Shown here: positions 53,945 to 62,598 of the stretch, one piece after another
How the letters are laid out: each line of letters starts with the position of its first letter
Position numbering within the stretch: position 1 is the stretch's first letter
Assembly: GCA_965221295.1 (NCBI GenBank)
Contig: OZ244879.1
Span: forward strand, 2,046,001-2,110,000
Length of the DNA: 64,000 nucleotides
Source of the DNA: Bin87 sp965221295
GTDB taxonomy: Bacteria; Chloroflexota; Dehalococcoidia; Lucifugimonadales; UBA3495
Direction: 5' to 3'
The notes under the pieces: model-generated
Database searches by the model: none
The model's input: only the letters and a program-made list of their open reading frames with translations
What the model was told of the DNA's origin: nothing
Program-made: the position numbers and the translations under genes

Positions 53945-56155
53945 CTAATGCCGGAATCCGGTGTCGAACCCTCGCGCCGCCGGATTGATCAGCAGATCCG
54001 GCCGGTTGCCCCATCGCCTCAGGAAACGGCCAAAATTCTTGCGGCTCAGCTCATCGCGCTGATTTTCCTCCAGTTCCTCCCACTGGCGATGCTCGTGACG
54101 CACCAACGGCAGACCGCTGTCGCAAACCACGCGGAAGCCGGCGTTCTTGAACTGGAAGCAATAATCAATGTCCAGGTTTCGGTAGAACCGGAATGACTCG
54201 TGCATCAGCCCCACTGAATTCAGGTCCGCCCTTCGGAAGGCCATGCAGTACGCTTGCATGGCGTCAGCGTCGCCCCGGTCCACCTCTTCGTGGAAATGCT
54301 GCATGTCGTCGGTGGTTAGGCCGTAGGGCCCAAACACCCCAATCGTAGGATCCGACAGCTGTTCGGCAACCGGCGACATCACGTCGCCCACCACCTCGGT
54401 AGAGGCGTCCAGCAACACGATGTACTTGCCCAACGCCTGCTTGAGGCCAATGTTCTTGCCGGCGGCGTCGCCCACCACGTGGTCGCAGTGTATGACCCTA
54501 AGATTGTCGCGCTCCGCCTGCGCCTGTTCCAGGTATTCCGCGGTGCCGTCGGTGGACCCGTTGTCCACCACCACCATCTCCACCGACGCGCCGTTGGCGT
54601 GGTTCAGCGCCGCCTCCACGCATCGCCGCACGTCGTCCACGTAGTCGTAGGCGTTCAGCACGAACGTGAAGTCGTAGCGGTCGGGCTGGTCGAGCAGAGA
54701 CGGCACTTCCCGCGACGCCGAAACCGAAGGCCAGCGCGACGTCTGCAACTCCAAAGCAGTTTGCGGTCGCACCCTCGTCGCGTCCCCCAGGTCTTCCACC
54801 ACCATGCCGTTGGCCATCACCTGTTCTCTCATGGCGTCGGCGTCCGTGTAGGCGGATTGTTCCCGCAGCGCCGCCCTTCTCGCTATCGTCGCCGCGTTCG
54901 CCGGGCCGATTTCGTATTTGGTAGGAACCCGGTCGAGGTCCAACCCAAACACCCGGTCAAAATCGAGCAGCAGGTCCACCTTGTCCGCCGGGTTTAGCTC
55001 CGACCGGGCCATCTCCCAGGTCACCGCCAGGGCTGTCGGTAGGTCCAGGTCGTTGCGCGCGGCGTCCCAGAAACGCCGCTGCCACGCCACGCCGTCGCTG
55101 CTTAGCGTGTGTTCACCCGACCCATTGCCAGAGGCGTTGCGCCAGGTCCAGAGTCGGTTCCGCAGGCCGGTCAACGCTTTTTCCGCCGCCCGTAGCGACG
55201 TGAACGTAAAATTCATGCGATGCCGGTAACGCACCGTCATGCAAAGATAGCGGAAACCCAGCGGGTCGAACCCCCGAGACGCCAGATCTTCCACCAGGAA
55301 GACGTTGCCGGCCGACTTGGCCATCTTGGCCCCATCCGCCAGCAGATGCTGGCCGTGAACCCAGTAATTCACGTGCTGGTCCCCAAAAGCTCCTTCGCTC
55401 TGGGCGATTTCGTCCTCGTGGTGCGGAAACACGTTATCGACGCCGCCGGTGTGGATGTCAAAGCGCTCGCCCAGGTACTTGTGCGCCATGGCCGAACACT
55501 CAATGTGCCAGCCGGGAAATCCTTCGCCCCACGGACTATCCCACTTCACGTCGCGGCCCGGCTCGGCGGCTTTCCACAACGTGAAGTCCCTGGGGTCGCG
55601 CTTCAGCGGATCCGCCTCGGCGCGCACGCCCTCCAGCAGGTCGCCGCCAAAGTTCCGCGACAGCTTGCCGTACTCTGGATAACTGTTAACGTCGAAATAA
55701 ATGTTGCCGCCCACTTCGTAGGCTTTGCCCATGCCCACCAGAGAACTCACCATCTCCAGCATCTCTGGAATGTGGCGCGACGCCCAGGGAAACACGTGGG
55801 CCGGCTTGATGTTGGTCCGCGCTTCGTCTTTCCAAAACCAATCAGCGTAGTACTCGCCAATCTCCTGCAGGGACTTGCCCTCGGCCAACGCCGCCATGAT
55901 CATCTTGTCGCCGCCGGCCTCGGCCAGTTCCTGCCGCATGTGCCCCACGTCGGTGATGTTCTTGATGTGGTACACCTCGTGGCCGTCCACTTCCAGGATG
56001 CGACGTATCCAATCGGCCATCATGTAGGTGCGCAAATTGCCGATGTGAGCGTAGCGATAAACCGTGGGCCCACAGGTGTACATGGTCACCCGGCCTGGCG
56101 TGATCGGCCGGATCTCTTCCACGTTTTTCGTCAGGGTGTTGTAGATGCTTAACAC
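53945..56155 (-). CDS. cysS: cysteinyl-tRNA synthetase fused to a family-2 glycosyltransferase
   Basis: A 736-residue chain. The first 480 or so residues are a full CysRS with HIGN (37-40), zinc ligands Cys28, Cys220 and His245 (in HIECSAMA and FPHHEDE), and KMAKS (277-281) in place of KMSKS; CysRS charges tRNA(Cys). From about residue 496 to the end runs a GT-A-type glycosyltransferase: FTFVLNAYDYVDDVRRCVEA, VVVDNGSTDGT (529-538), a DAS where a DxD metal motif is expected, and FRFYRNLDIDYCFQFKNAGF. The start is the GTG at 56155 with GGAGG eight bases upstream. One unbroken frame covers both parts, so this is a true fusion in the sequence given. The sugar donor and acceptor are unknown. Confidence 0.92.
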   Translation of the reverse strand: MLSIYNTLTKNVEEIRPITPGRVTMYTCGPTVYRYAHIGNLRTYMMADWIRRILEVDGHEVYHIKNITDVGHMRQELAEAGGDKMIMAALAEGKSLQEIGEYYADWFWKDEARTNIKPAHVFPWASRHIPEMLEMVSSLVGMGKAYEVGGNIYFDVNSYPEYGKLSRNFGGDLLEGVRAEADPLKRDPRDFTLWKAAEPGRDVKWDSPWGEGFPGWHIECSAMAHKYLGERFDIHTGGVDNVFPHHEDEIAQSEGAFGDQHVNYWVHGQHLLADGAKMAKSAGNVFLVEDLASRGFDPLGFRYLCMTVRYRHRMNFTFTSLRAAEKALTGLRNRLWTWRNASGNGSGEHTLSSDGVAWQRRFWDAARNDLDLPTALAVTWEMARSELNPADKVDLLLDFDRVFGLDLDRVPTKYEIGPANAATIARRAALREQSAYTDADAMREQVMANGMVVEDLGDATRVRPQTALELQTSRWPSVSASREVPSLLDQPDRYDFTFVLNAYDYVDDVRRCVEAALNHANGASVEMVVVDNGSTDGTAEYLEQAQAERDNLRVIHCDHVVGDAAGKNIGLKQALGKYIVLLDASTEVVGDVMSPVAEQLSDPTIGVFGPYGLTTDDMQHFHEEVDRGDADAMQAYCMAFRRADLNSVGLMHESFRFYRNLDIDYCFQFKNAGFRVVCDSGLPLVRHEHRQWEELEENQRDELSRKNFGRFLRRWGNRPDLLINPAARGFDTGFRH

Positions 56156-56244
56156 GTCGCCACCTCCGCCAGGCGCGAGATGGCGCAAGTTTAGCACGGC
56201 CCACGTTCCTTTGCATCCGCCGCGCCCGCCAGGCCATCAAAAAA

Positions 56245-56276
56245 GGCGCAAGGGAGATAGCGATCTCCCTTGCGCC
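56245..56276 (-). terminator. intrinsic terminator of the doubled CoA-transferase gene
   Basis: A 14-bp perfect stem GGCGCAAGGGAGAT/ATCTCCCTTGCGCC with a four-base loop is followed, on the minus strand, by six Ts (A tract at 56239-56244). It lies 35 bases after the stop at 56311: a classic rho-independent terminator. Confidence 0.9.
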
Positions 56277-56310
56277 GCGGTCTCAGCCTCCCGGGGTAGC
56301 ACAACTCGGT

Positions 56311-58587
56311 CTATGGTCTATGCGCCACCGCCGCCCCCGACGCTATCATGTCCTGGATCTCCGACGGCGAGTACCCCGCCTCCGTAAGAATCTCTTCGGT
56401 GTGCATCCCGAAATAGGGCGCCGCGTTCCCCAGGCGTGGCGGCGTCGCCGACAACCGGGCCGTTGTCCCGGAATGATCCACGCTGCCCCAAACCGTATGG
56501 TCTCTCGTCACCACGAAGCCCGCCTTCCGAACCACCGGATCATCACGGTAGTCCTCCATGGTCAGGTTGGGCGTCACCGCTACGCCCAGCGGGCGCAACT
56601 GCTGCATCCAATGTTCGATGCTGTGGCCGGCGATGGCGTCGGCGATCGCCTCTCCGCCATCCTTAGCGTTCAGGGCCGCGAGCAATGACGAGTAAGTTGC
56701 GTCGCTCGGACAATGCAGGTAGAGCCAACCGTCGGATGCCTGATACAGGCCTGAGCCTGCTGAATACCCCCGGGCGCCAACCCCCTCGATGTCGTTGCGC
56801 TGGTAGCCCTCGTAATCCAGGAAGTACGGCGATTGGAGCAGGCCGGCTGTCAGGGCCAAACCACTATCCACCGATTGTCCCTGGCCGGTGCGGTTGCGTT
56901 CGTGCAGCGCCAGCGCCACGGCGTACGCTCCCATCAACCCGGTGCCGTAGTCGTTGACTGCGTAAGGGGCCAGCATCGGTTGGCCGTCGCGTCCACCCCG
57001 ACGAACCTGCATTCCGCTGGTTCCCTGGGCCAACTGCTCCCAGCCGGCCCGTTCCGACCACGGCCCGTCGTAGCCGAAGGCGTTCAGGGAAGCGTACACG
57101 ATGTCCGGTTTGACCTTCTTAACCGCCTCGTAGCCCAGGCCCAGCCGTTCCACGGCGGACTTCCGGTTGTTCTCCACCACCACGTCTGCCGATTCCACCA
57201 GCTTCCAGAACGCCCCGCGGCCTTCCTCGGTCTTCAGGTTCAGCATGATGCTGCGCTTGCCCCGGTTCACGTCGATGTAACCCACCGGGTCAAGTATCCG
57301 CGTCGGGTCATCGATCTTGATCACGTCCGCGCCAAATTCCCCCAGCGTGCGCCCGCAGGTGGGCCCAGCCAGTATGATGCAGAGGTCCAGCACGCGCACT
57401 CCCTGCAACGCCGACATCACGTCGCCGGCGCTGCCATTGCTGGGCGCGGGACGCGCTGGCGCCCGTTCCAATTCGGCCAACGCTTCCTCGGTGTGCTCTC
57501 CTAGCCGGGGCGCCCTCCCCTGTATCTGGCCGGGCGTTCCTCGCAGTCGAACTTGTACTCCGGGCTGCTTCATCAACCCGTGTTCCGCGTCGTCCACCTC
57601 CACCACCATTTTGCCGGCCACGGCGTGATCGTGAACCAGCCATTCGTCCACCGTCTTGCACACCGTGCAAGCTCCGCCCTGGGCGTTGATGTCAGCCTCC
57701 CACTGCCACGCCGTCCGCTCGCGGAACATCTGGGCAAACCGCTCCTGCCAAACCTCCAGCGTCTCCGAATCCACCGGACGCCCGAACAGCCCGGTAACCT
57801 CGTCGATCCATTCTTCGCGTCCGGCCGCGGTCAGCGTCTGCCTCGCGAACCGCTCGAACATGCCATGGTGGTACACCCACCGGCCGTCGGCGCACTGGTA
57901 GGGATGAGACATTACGGTGCGCGGGAAATCGAACAGGTTCACGTATTCGTACTCGTTGAACCGGATGATCCGACTGCCCATGGCGGTGAACATCGCCGAA
58001 TGCAGCGGAACCTCGATACGCTGTCCCTTGCCGCTCTTGTCGCGGGCGTTGATCGCCATGGCCACTGAAACGGAACCCAGCAACGCCGAAAACGTGCTGG
58101 CGATCGGCAGCGGCGTGAACAGAGGTTCGCCGCCGCTTTCGCTCGTTTCGGGATACAGGCCCGTCTCGGCGCTGATCACCGGGTCCCATCCCGCCTCGTT
58201 CCGACTGGGGTGTTCTTCGCCATAGCCCGGCAGCGAGCAGTAGATCAGCCCCGGGTGGTCCGCCGACAGTTCCGCGTATCCTATCCCCAGTCTGTCCGCC
58301 ACGCCGGGCCGGAAGTTTTCAATCACCACATCGGCATTGGCCGCCAACTTCCGCGCGTTCTCGCGCCCAGCGTCCGTCTTGAGGTCCAGAATCACCGAGC
58401 GCTTGCCCCGGTTCCAGGTGGCGAACGCCGGCTCCGATCGCGCCGGATCGCCGCCGGGCCGTTCTACCTTTATTACATGCGCCCCCTGGTCGGCTAGCAA
58501 CATGCCCAGCATCGGCCCAGGAACATACTGGCCAAACTCCACCACGTGTATGTCGCGCAAGGCGCCCGAGGTTCCGTTGGTCGTCAT
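56311..58587 (-). CDS. doubled CaiB/BaiF-family CoA-transferase
   Basis: A 758-residue chain of two class III CoA-transferase units in tandem (about residues 1-385 and 395-758), joined by a Pro/Ala-rich linker. Unit 1 starts RDIHVVEFGQYVPGPMLGML, unit 2 starts GVRVLDLCIILAGPTCGRTL. Unit 2 keeps the candidate catalytic Asp in YAVNDYGTGLMGAYAVALAL. The matching stretch of unit 1 reads PLPIASTFSALLGSVSVAMA, with no Asp, so that half is probably inactive and structural. Single-chain doubles of this family exist, but asymmetric loss of the Asp is notable. The ATG at 58587 begins just before the conserved part. It is followed by an intrinsic terminator. Confidence 0.88.
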   Translation of the reverse strand: MTTNGTSGALRDIHVVEFGQYVPGPMLGMLLADQGAHVIKVERPGGDPARSEPAFATWNRGKRSVILDLKTDAGRENARKLAANADVVIENFRPGVADRLGIGYAELSADHPGLIYCSLPGYGEEHPSRNEAGWDPVISAETGLYPETSESGGEPLFTPLPIASTFSALLGSVSVAMAINARDKSGKGQRIEVPLHSAMFTAMGSRIIRFNEYEYVNLFDFPRTVMSHPYQCADGRWVYHHGMFERFARQTLTAAGREEWIDEVTGLFGRPVDSETLEVWQERFAQMFRERTAWQWEADINAQGGACTVCKTVDEWLVHDHAVAGKMVVEVDDAEHGLMKQPGVQVRLRGTPGQIQGRAPRLGEHTEEALAELERAPARPAPSNGSAGDVMSALQGVRVLDLCIILAGPTCGRTLGEFGADVIKIDDPTRILDPVGYIDVNRGKRSIMLNLKTEEGRGAFWKLVESADVVVENNRKSAVERLGLGYEAVKKVKPDIVYASLNAFGYDGPWSERAGWEQLAQGTSGMQVRRGGRDGQPMLAPYAVNDYGTGLMGAYAVALALHERNRTGQGQSVDSGLALTAGLLQSPYFLDYEGYQRNDIEGVGARGYSAGSGLYQASDGWLYLHCPSDATYSSLLAALNAKDGGEAIADAIAGHSIEHWMQQLRPLGVAVTPNLTMEDYRDDPVVRKAGFVVTRDHTVWGSVDHSGTTARLSATPPRLGNAAPYFGMHTEEILTEAGYSPSEIQDMIASGAAVAHRP

Positions 58588-58693
58588 GGTATGAATCTCC
58601 CGATTTTGTCGCTGCGTACCGTCCCGAAGGCCACCAGCGCCGGCCACGGCCACGGCTTAGAGACGGTACAGGTAATCTTGCCTGGCGCGTAAC

Positions 58694-59821
58694 CTAACGT
58701 TGGTTGAATCGTTCGGGGTCGCAGCCCTTCAAGCTGATGTCAGTCTGGCCGTCGGCGATTACATCCGCAATGCCCTTGCCCATGGCCGGCCCCAGCAAAA
58801 TGCCTTTCTTCTGGCCACCCGCGCAGATGTACGCGTTGTCCCAGCTCGGAGCCACACCGACGATGGGCAGCCAGTCGGGGGTCACCGGACGCAGGCAAGC
58901 GGTATGCAACGCCATCTCCGCCTCGGCCAACGACGGCATCAAACGCACCGCCTTGTCGGTAATGCTCTGGCGGGCTTCGTCGGTCAGCGACAGGTCAAAT
59001 CCCGCATCCTCCTCGGTTGCTCCGCACCAGATGAGGCCGTCGGTCTTGTTGTACATCGAACTCCCGCCGCCCGTCAGTTCGTGGTCCAGCCCCGGCCCGT
59101 TGGGCTTCATGCGGATGATCTGTCCCTTCAATGGGTCCACCGGTATCGATATGTCCAACCATGGTTCGGCGGTACGGCACCACGGCCCAGAGGCGATCAG
59201 CAACGCGCCGCACGATATTTCGCCTTCGCTGGTGATTACCGCCTCCACCTTGCCATTGCCCAGTCGCAGGCCGGCCGCGTTGGCGGTGATCGTCTCCGCC
59301 CCCATCTGCTCCGCCGCCGCCGCCAGCGCCTGGGTGAATTCCTGCCCGTCAACGGCCCCATTGCCCATCGCTCGCACCCCGGCTAGGCACCGCGGAGTCA
59401 CCCGTGGCTCCAAGGCCAGCACGTCCTCACGCTCCAGCCATTCCGCGGAAAACCCCGGTTCCGGGGCGTTGTTGAACGTCTCCAGCGTGGCCCGCAGTTC
59501 GGCCAGTTCCTCCTCGTCCAACGCTACCTTGATGATGGAGGAAATCCTACCGTGGTAGTCGATCCCCGTCTTCTCCGGTAGCGATCCCCACAGGTCTTGA
59601 TGCAGACGGAATGACTGCAACGCCATCGGTAGCAGCGGATCCGGCCACCCATGTCCTTCCAGAGGATTCAGCCCGCCTGCGTTGTATCCAGAGGCCTTGC
59701 TCCCGATGCCTTCCCGCTCGATGATGGTGACCTTGATGTTCCTCTCGGCCAGATAATATGCTGCGGCGCAGCCGGCCGCCCCGCCGCCGATGATCGCTAC
59801 GTCTGTCGCTTGATTTGTCAT
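58694..59821 (-). CDS. FAD-dependent oxidoreductase (DAO family)
   Basis: A 375-residue flavoenzyme with the FAD motif VAIIGGGAAGCAAAYYLAER (residues 8-27), IIEREGIGSKASGYNAGGLN and the C-terminal AYICAGGQKKGILLGPAMGK. Relatives include sarcosine, glycine and D-amino-acid oxidases. It differs from the similar enzyme at 37261. AGGAACGG lies just before the ATG. It is divergent from the FmdB-type gene and 106 bases upstream of the doubled CoA-transferase on the same strand. Confidence 0.88.
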   Translation of the reverse strand: MTNQATDVAIIGGGAAGCAAAYYLAERNIKVTIIEREGIGSKASGYNAGGLNPLEGHGWPDPLLPMALQSFRLHQDLWGSLPEKTGIDYHGRISSIIKVALDEEELAELRATLETFNNAPEPGFSAEWLEREDVLALEPRVTPRCLAGVRAMGNGAVDGQEFTQALAAAAEQMGAETITANAAGLRLGNGKVEAVITSEGEISCGALLIASGPWCRTAEPWLDISIPVDPLKGQIIRMKPNGPGLDHELTGGGSSMYNKTDGLIWCGATEEDAGFDLSLTDEARQSITDKAVRLMPSLAEAEMALHTACLRPVTPDWLPIVGVAPSWDNAYICAGGQKKGILLGPAMGKGIADVIADGQTDISLKGCDPERFNQR

Positions 59822-59862
59822 AATGCCGTTCCTGATGCGATGGTGATTGGTTTGCAGTAGGA

Positions 59863-59868
59863 TATAAT
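59863..59868 (+). promoter_or_regulatory. candidate -10 box of the fmdB-like gene
   Basis: A perfect TATAAT stands 18 bases before the ATG at 59887, with a weak TGGTGA 16 bases upstream. The short distance leaves a leader of only about a dozen bases, just enough for the GGAGG. Confidence 0.4.
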
Positions 59869-59886
59869 TCCGGGCCGGAGGTGTCT

Positions 59887-60159
59887 ATGCCGATCTACGA
59901 ATATCTTTGCGCCGGATGCGGGGCGCAGTTTGAGTCGATCCGGCCGGTGTCCCGGGCCGACGACCCCATCAACTGCAAAACCTGCGGAGAACCCGGCAAG
60001 CGGCAAATTTCCAACTTTTCCTTCAAGTCCGACACGTTCACCGCTCCCAAGCTGCGGAACCGTCCGGCGCCCACCTTCCGGGGACACAACGCCGGCCAGG
60101 ACGAAGACGCCAACGAAACGCAACCTAGTTCTCCCGATTCAGCCGTTCCGTCCGGGTAG
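59887..60159 (+). CDS. FmdB-family zinc-ribbon protein
   Basis: A 90-residue protein with the FmdB start MPIYEYLCAGCGAQFESIRP and a second Cys pair in INCKTCGEPGKRQ, forming a zinc ribbon (CxxC...CxxC). Family members are putative regulatory or accessory proteins, named from formamide metabolism. A low-complexity acidic tail follows. The ATG at 59887 has GGAGG seven bases upstream; a GTG two codons earlier is less likely. Confidence 0.88.
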   Translation: MPIYEYLCAGCGAQFESIRPVSRADDPINCKTCGEPGKRQISNFSFKSDTFTAPKLRNRPAPTFRGHNAGQDEDANETQPSSPDSAVPSG

Positions 60160-60174
60160 GTCGGCTCCACTCGG

Positions 60175-60513
60175 TCAGGCCCGGCTGGCTCTCCCCTCGC
60201 CGCACGCGATGCACGTGCAGGCCGCTCTCAATGCCCGGTAGGTGTAGATGCCGGTGTAGTGGGCGTCGCTCCACAGGAATTGCAGCGCGTATTGCCCCAC
60301 CGTCATGTGATCCACCGCCTGCACGTCATGCGGAACGCTATCCGGATCCAGCAATGCTCGCCCGGTCATTTCTTCTACGCAGGACGCGCACGGGCACCGG
60401 AGCCGCAGCATCCGGTGCGGGTAGATCCCGCGGTGCCCGTCATCCCAGTTGATGATGATGGCGCCGCCGGTGATGTCCACGTCGGTAGGTTTGATGATTT
60501 CGTAGGTCGTCAT
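60175..60513 (-). CDS. DUF971-domain protein
   Basis: A 112-residue DUF971 protein (gamma-butyrobetaine-hydroxylase-like N-terminal domain), with INWDDGHRGIYPHRMLRLRC, CASCVEEMTGR and the closing GIYTYRALRAACTCIACGEG. Four Cys and several His could form a metal site. In other bacteria this domain is encoded beside or fused to Mrp ATPases, which links it to iron-sulfur work; here the mrp gene is 58 kb away. AGGAAG precedes the ATG. Confidence 0.88.
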   Translation of the reverse strand: MTTYEIIKPTDVDITGGAIIINWDDGHRGIYPHRMLRLRCPCASCVEEMTGRALLDPDSVPHDVQAVDHMTVGQYALQFLWSDAHYTGIYTYRALRAACTCIACGEGRASRA

Positions 60514-60797
60514 TCTGATCTTCCTTGTGCCCAGCAGAATTCCCAGCGCGCTCCGGCGCCAGCCATCTATCCCACGCCTGTTGAGTTGCCGGTCACGCCC
60601 TCGGGCCTAATGCGACTCCCAATTGACCGCCCCAGCGCCGCCACCCACTGGGCGCCACCATCATTCGTTAATCGATAATCGATGCGCCGGCAAATTCGTC
60701 CCCCGCAGATTCCTAACCTCAATGCTGGCGCTGGGCGTCTTCAACAGATTCTGCCCGTTAGGGCGCCGGTTGGCCGCATCTCTAGCTGCTGCCGCGT

Positions 60798-62489
60798 CTA
60801 GCCGGTTGGCGCCTGCACCTCCGCCAGCCGGGCCGGACGGGGCATCTCGTCCGGGTCGGTCGGTATCTCAATGATGCTGGGGCCGTCCACCGCCAGGGCC
60901 TGCGTGAGGGCGTCCGCGATGTCCTCGGGCCGGTCCACGTAAAATCCGGTTCCGCCGAACAGCTCGGCATACTTGTCGAACCGAGGATTCATCGTGTCCG
61001 CGCCAACGTACCGCTCGTTGAAAGCGTACTTCTGGTAGGCCTTCTCAGAACCCCAGCAGTCGTTGTTCATCACCACGGAGATGTTCTTCAACCCGTAGCG
61101 CACGGCGGTTTCAAATTCCTGGGCGTTAAACAAGAACCCGCCGTCCCCGTTGAAATTGATCACCGGCCGGTCCGGCGCCGCGAAATTCGCTCCAATCGAC
61201 GCCGGAAAACTGAACCCAAGTCCACCCAGATCCAGCGCCATGATCAGACTGCGCGGTTGATGGTAATGCAATCGATCCTGGCCAAAGTTGGGGGCGAGGC
61301 CGGCGTCCAATGCTACTATCGCGTTCCGGGGCATCGCCTTGCGCAACTCCGCGTACACCCGCTGTGGCTTGATGAATTCTCCCGTCAACGATTCCTCGGA
61401 CTTCAGCCGAGCCGCCCGCGCCGCATTCCAAGCGGCCACCCGTCCGGTCCACTCGGAGTCGGGCCGCAACTCTGCCTCGGCCACAATGGCGCTGATTTCC
61501 TCCACCACTGCGCCAACGTCTCCCTCAACCCCAACCGTGATGGGATAGATTCGCCCAATTTCCTTGGGGTCTATCTCTATGTGGACGATGCGCGCGTCGG
61601 CGGGTATGAAACGGTGGTCATAGAACGTGGTGGATTGTCCCAACCTGGTGCCGGCGGCGACGATTACGTCGGCGTTGCGTACCGCCTCTATTGCCTCTGG
61701 GGCGCCCAGGCGTCCCAGGTGGCCCAGATAGTTGGGGTGGTCGTTGGGCACAGCGTCGGCCCGGCCGTAGGAGGTGGCGATGGGCGCTCCGGTCAACTCC
61801 GAGAGCCGGCAGATAGCGGCGTCGGCCAGGCTCCACTCCACCCCGCCCCCGGCGATGATGACCGGCCGCTGGGCTGATAGAATCTCCCGCGCCGCCGCCT
61901 CAACCTGCGCTCGATCGCCACGAGAACGGCCCTGGCCGGTGCGGTATGCGTTGGGAGCCAGCAGGTCAACGTCGACTTCCGCGCCGGGCAGCAGGTCGCG
62001 CGGAATATCTACCAGCACCGGGCCCATCTTGCCCGAGGTGGCGATGCGGAACGCCTGGCGCAGCGCGTCCGGCAGACGCTCCACCTTATTAATGGCGAAG
62101 CTCGCCTTGGTGATGGGCTCAAACAGCGCCACCTGGTCGAACTCTTGGGTCGAATCCAGATTCTGATGGTCGCGGGACGCGGAAGGCGCCAGTACCACCA
62201 CGGGAGAATGCGCCACGTAAGCCGAACCGATGCCGTAGGTCAGGTTCAGGACTCCCGGACCATTGGTCACCAGGCAAACCGACGGAGCGCCAGAGATGCG
62301 GCTGTAGCCGTCCGCCATCAGCGCCGCGCCCTGCTCGTGCCGCACGCCCACGAACTCCATGTCGTCCCGGTCGTACAACGGGTCCAACACGTCCAGGAAG
62401 GACGAGCCCACGATGCCGAAAATCTTGCTGACGCCTTCTTGCTGCAGCAGTTCGATAACGGCCTCGCCGGCCTTCATACGCTGGGGCAT
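60798..62489 (-). CDS. ThDP-dependent enzyme of the acetolactate synthase superfamily
   Basis: A 563-residue three-domain ThDP enzyme. The N-terminal PYR domain has the catalytic Glu in VRHEQGAALMADGYSRISGA. The central domain has GPVLVDIPRDLL and later VEGDVGAVVEEISAIV. The C-terminal PP domain has the cofactor motif FNGDGGFLFNAQEFETAV ending at NND. It may be an acetolactate-synthase-like lyase, a decarboxylase or a sulfoacetaldehyde acetyltransferase (Xsc)-like enzyme. The last would link with the sulfopyruvate-decarboxylase-like pair but is not settled. The start at 62489 has AAGGAG about ten bases upstream. Confidence 0.82.
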   Translation of the reverse strand: MPQRMKAGEAVIELLQQEGVSKIFGIVGSSFLDVLDPLYDRDDMEFVGVRHEQGAALMADGYSRISGAPSVCLVTNGPGVLNLTYGIGSAYVAHSPVVVLAPSASRDHQNLDSTQEFDQVALFEPITKASFAINKVERLPDALRQAFRIATSGKMGPVLVDIPRDLLPGAEVDVDLLAPNAYRTGQGRSRGDRAQVEAAAREILSAQRPVIIAGGGVEWSLADAAICRLSELTGAPIATSYGRADAVPNDHPNYLGHLGRLGAPEAIEAVRNADVIVAAGTRLGQSTTFYDHRFIPADARIVHIEIDPKEIGRIYPITVGVEGDVGAVVEEISAIVAEAELRPDSEWTGRVAAWNAARAARLKSEESLTGEFIKPQRVYAELRKAMPRNAIVALDAGLAPNFGQDRLHYHQPRSLIMALDLGGLGFSFPASIGANFAAPDRPVINFNGDGGFLFNAQEFETAVRYGLKNISVVMNNDCWGSEKAYQKYAFNERYVGADTMNPRFDKYAELFGGTGFYVDRPEDIADALTQALAVDGPSIIEIPTDPDEMPRPARLAEVQAPTG

Positions 62490-62598
62490 TGCTGAAGCTC
62501 CTTTGCTGTAAATCAACCGGCAGTGTACCATAAGGCCCAGCGACACGAGCGTCTGTCCGACACTTCGCTGACGAACACCGCGGGGAGGGAGCGTTAGG

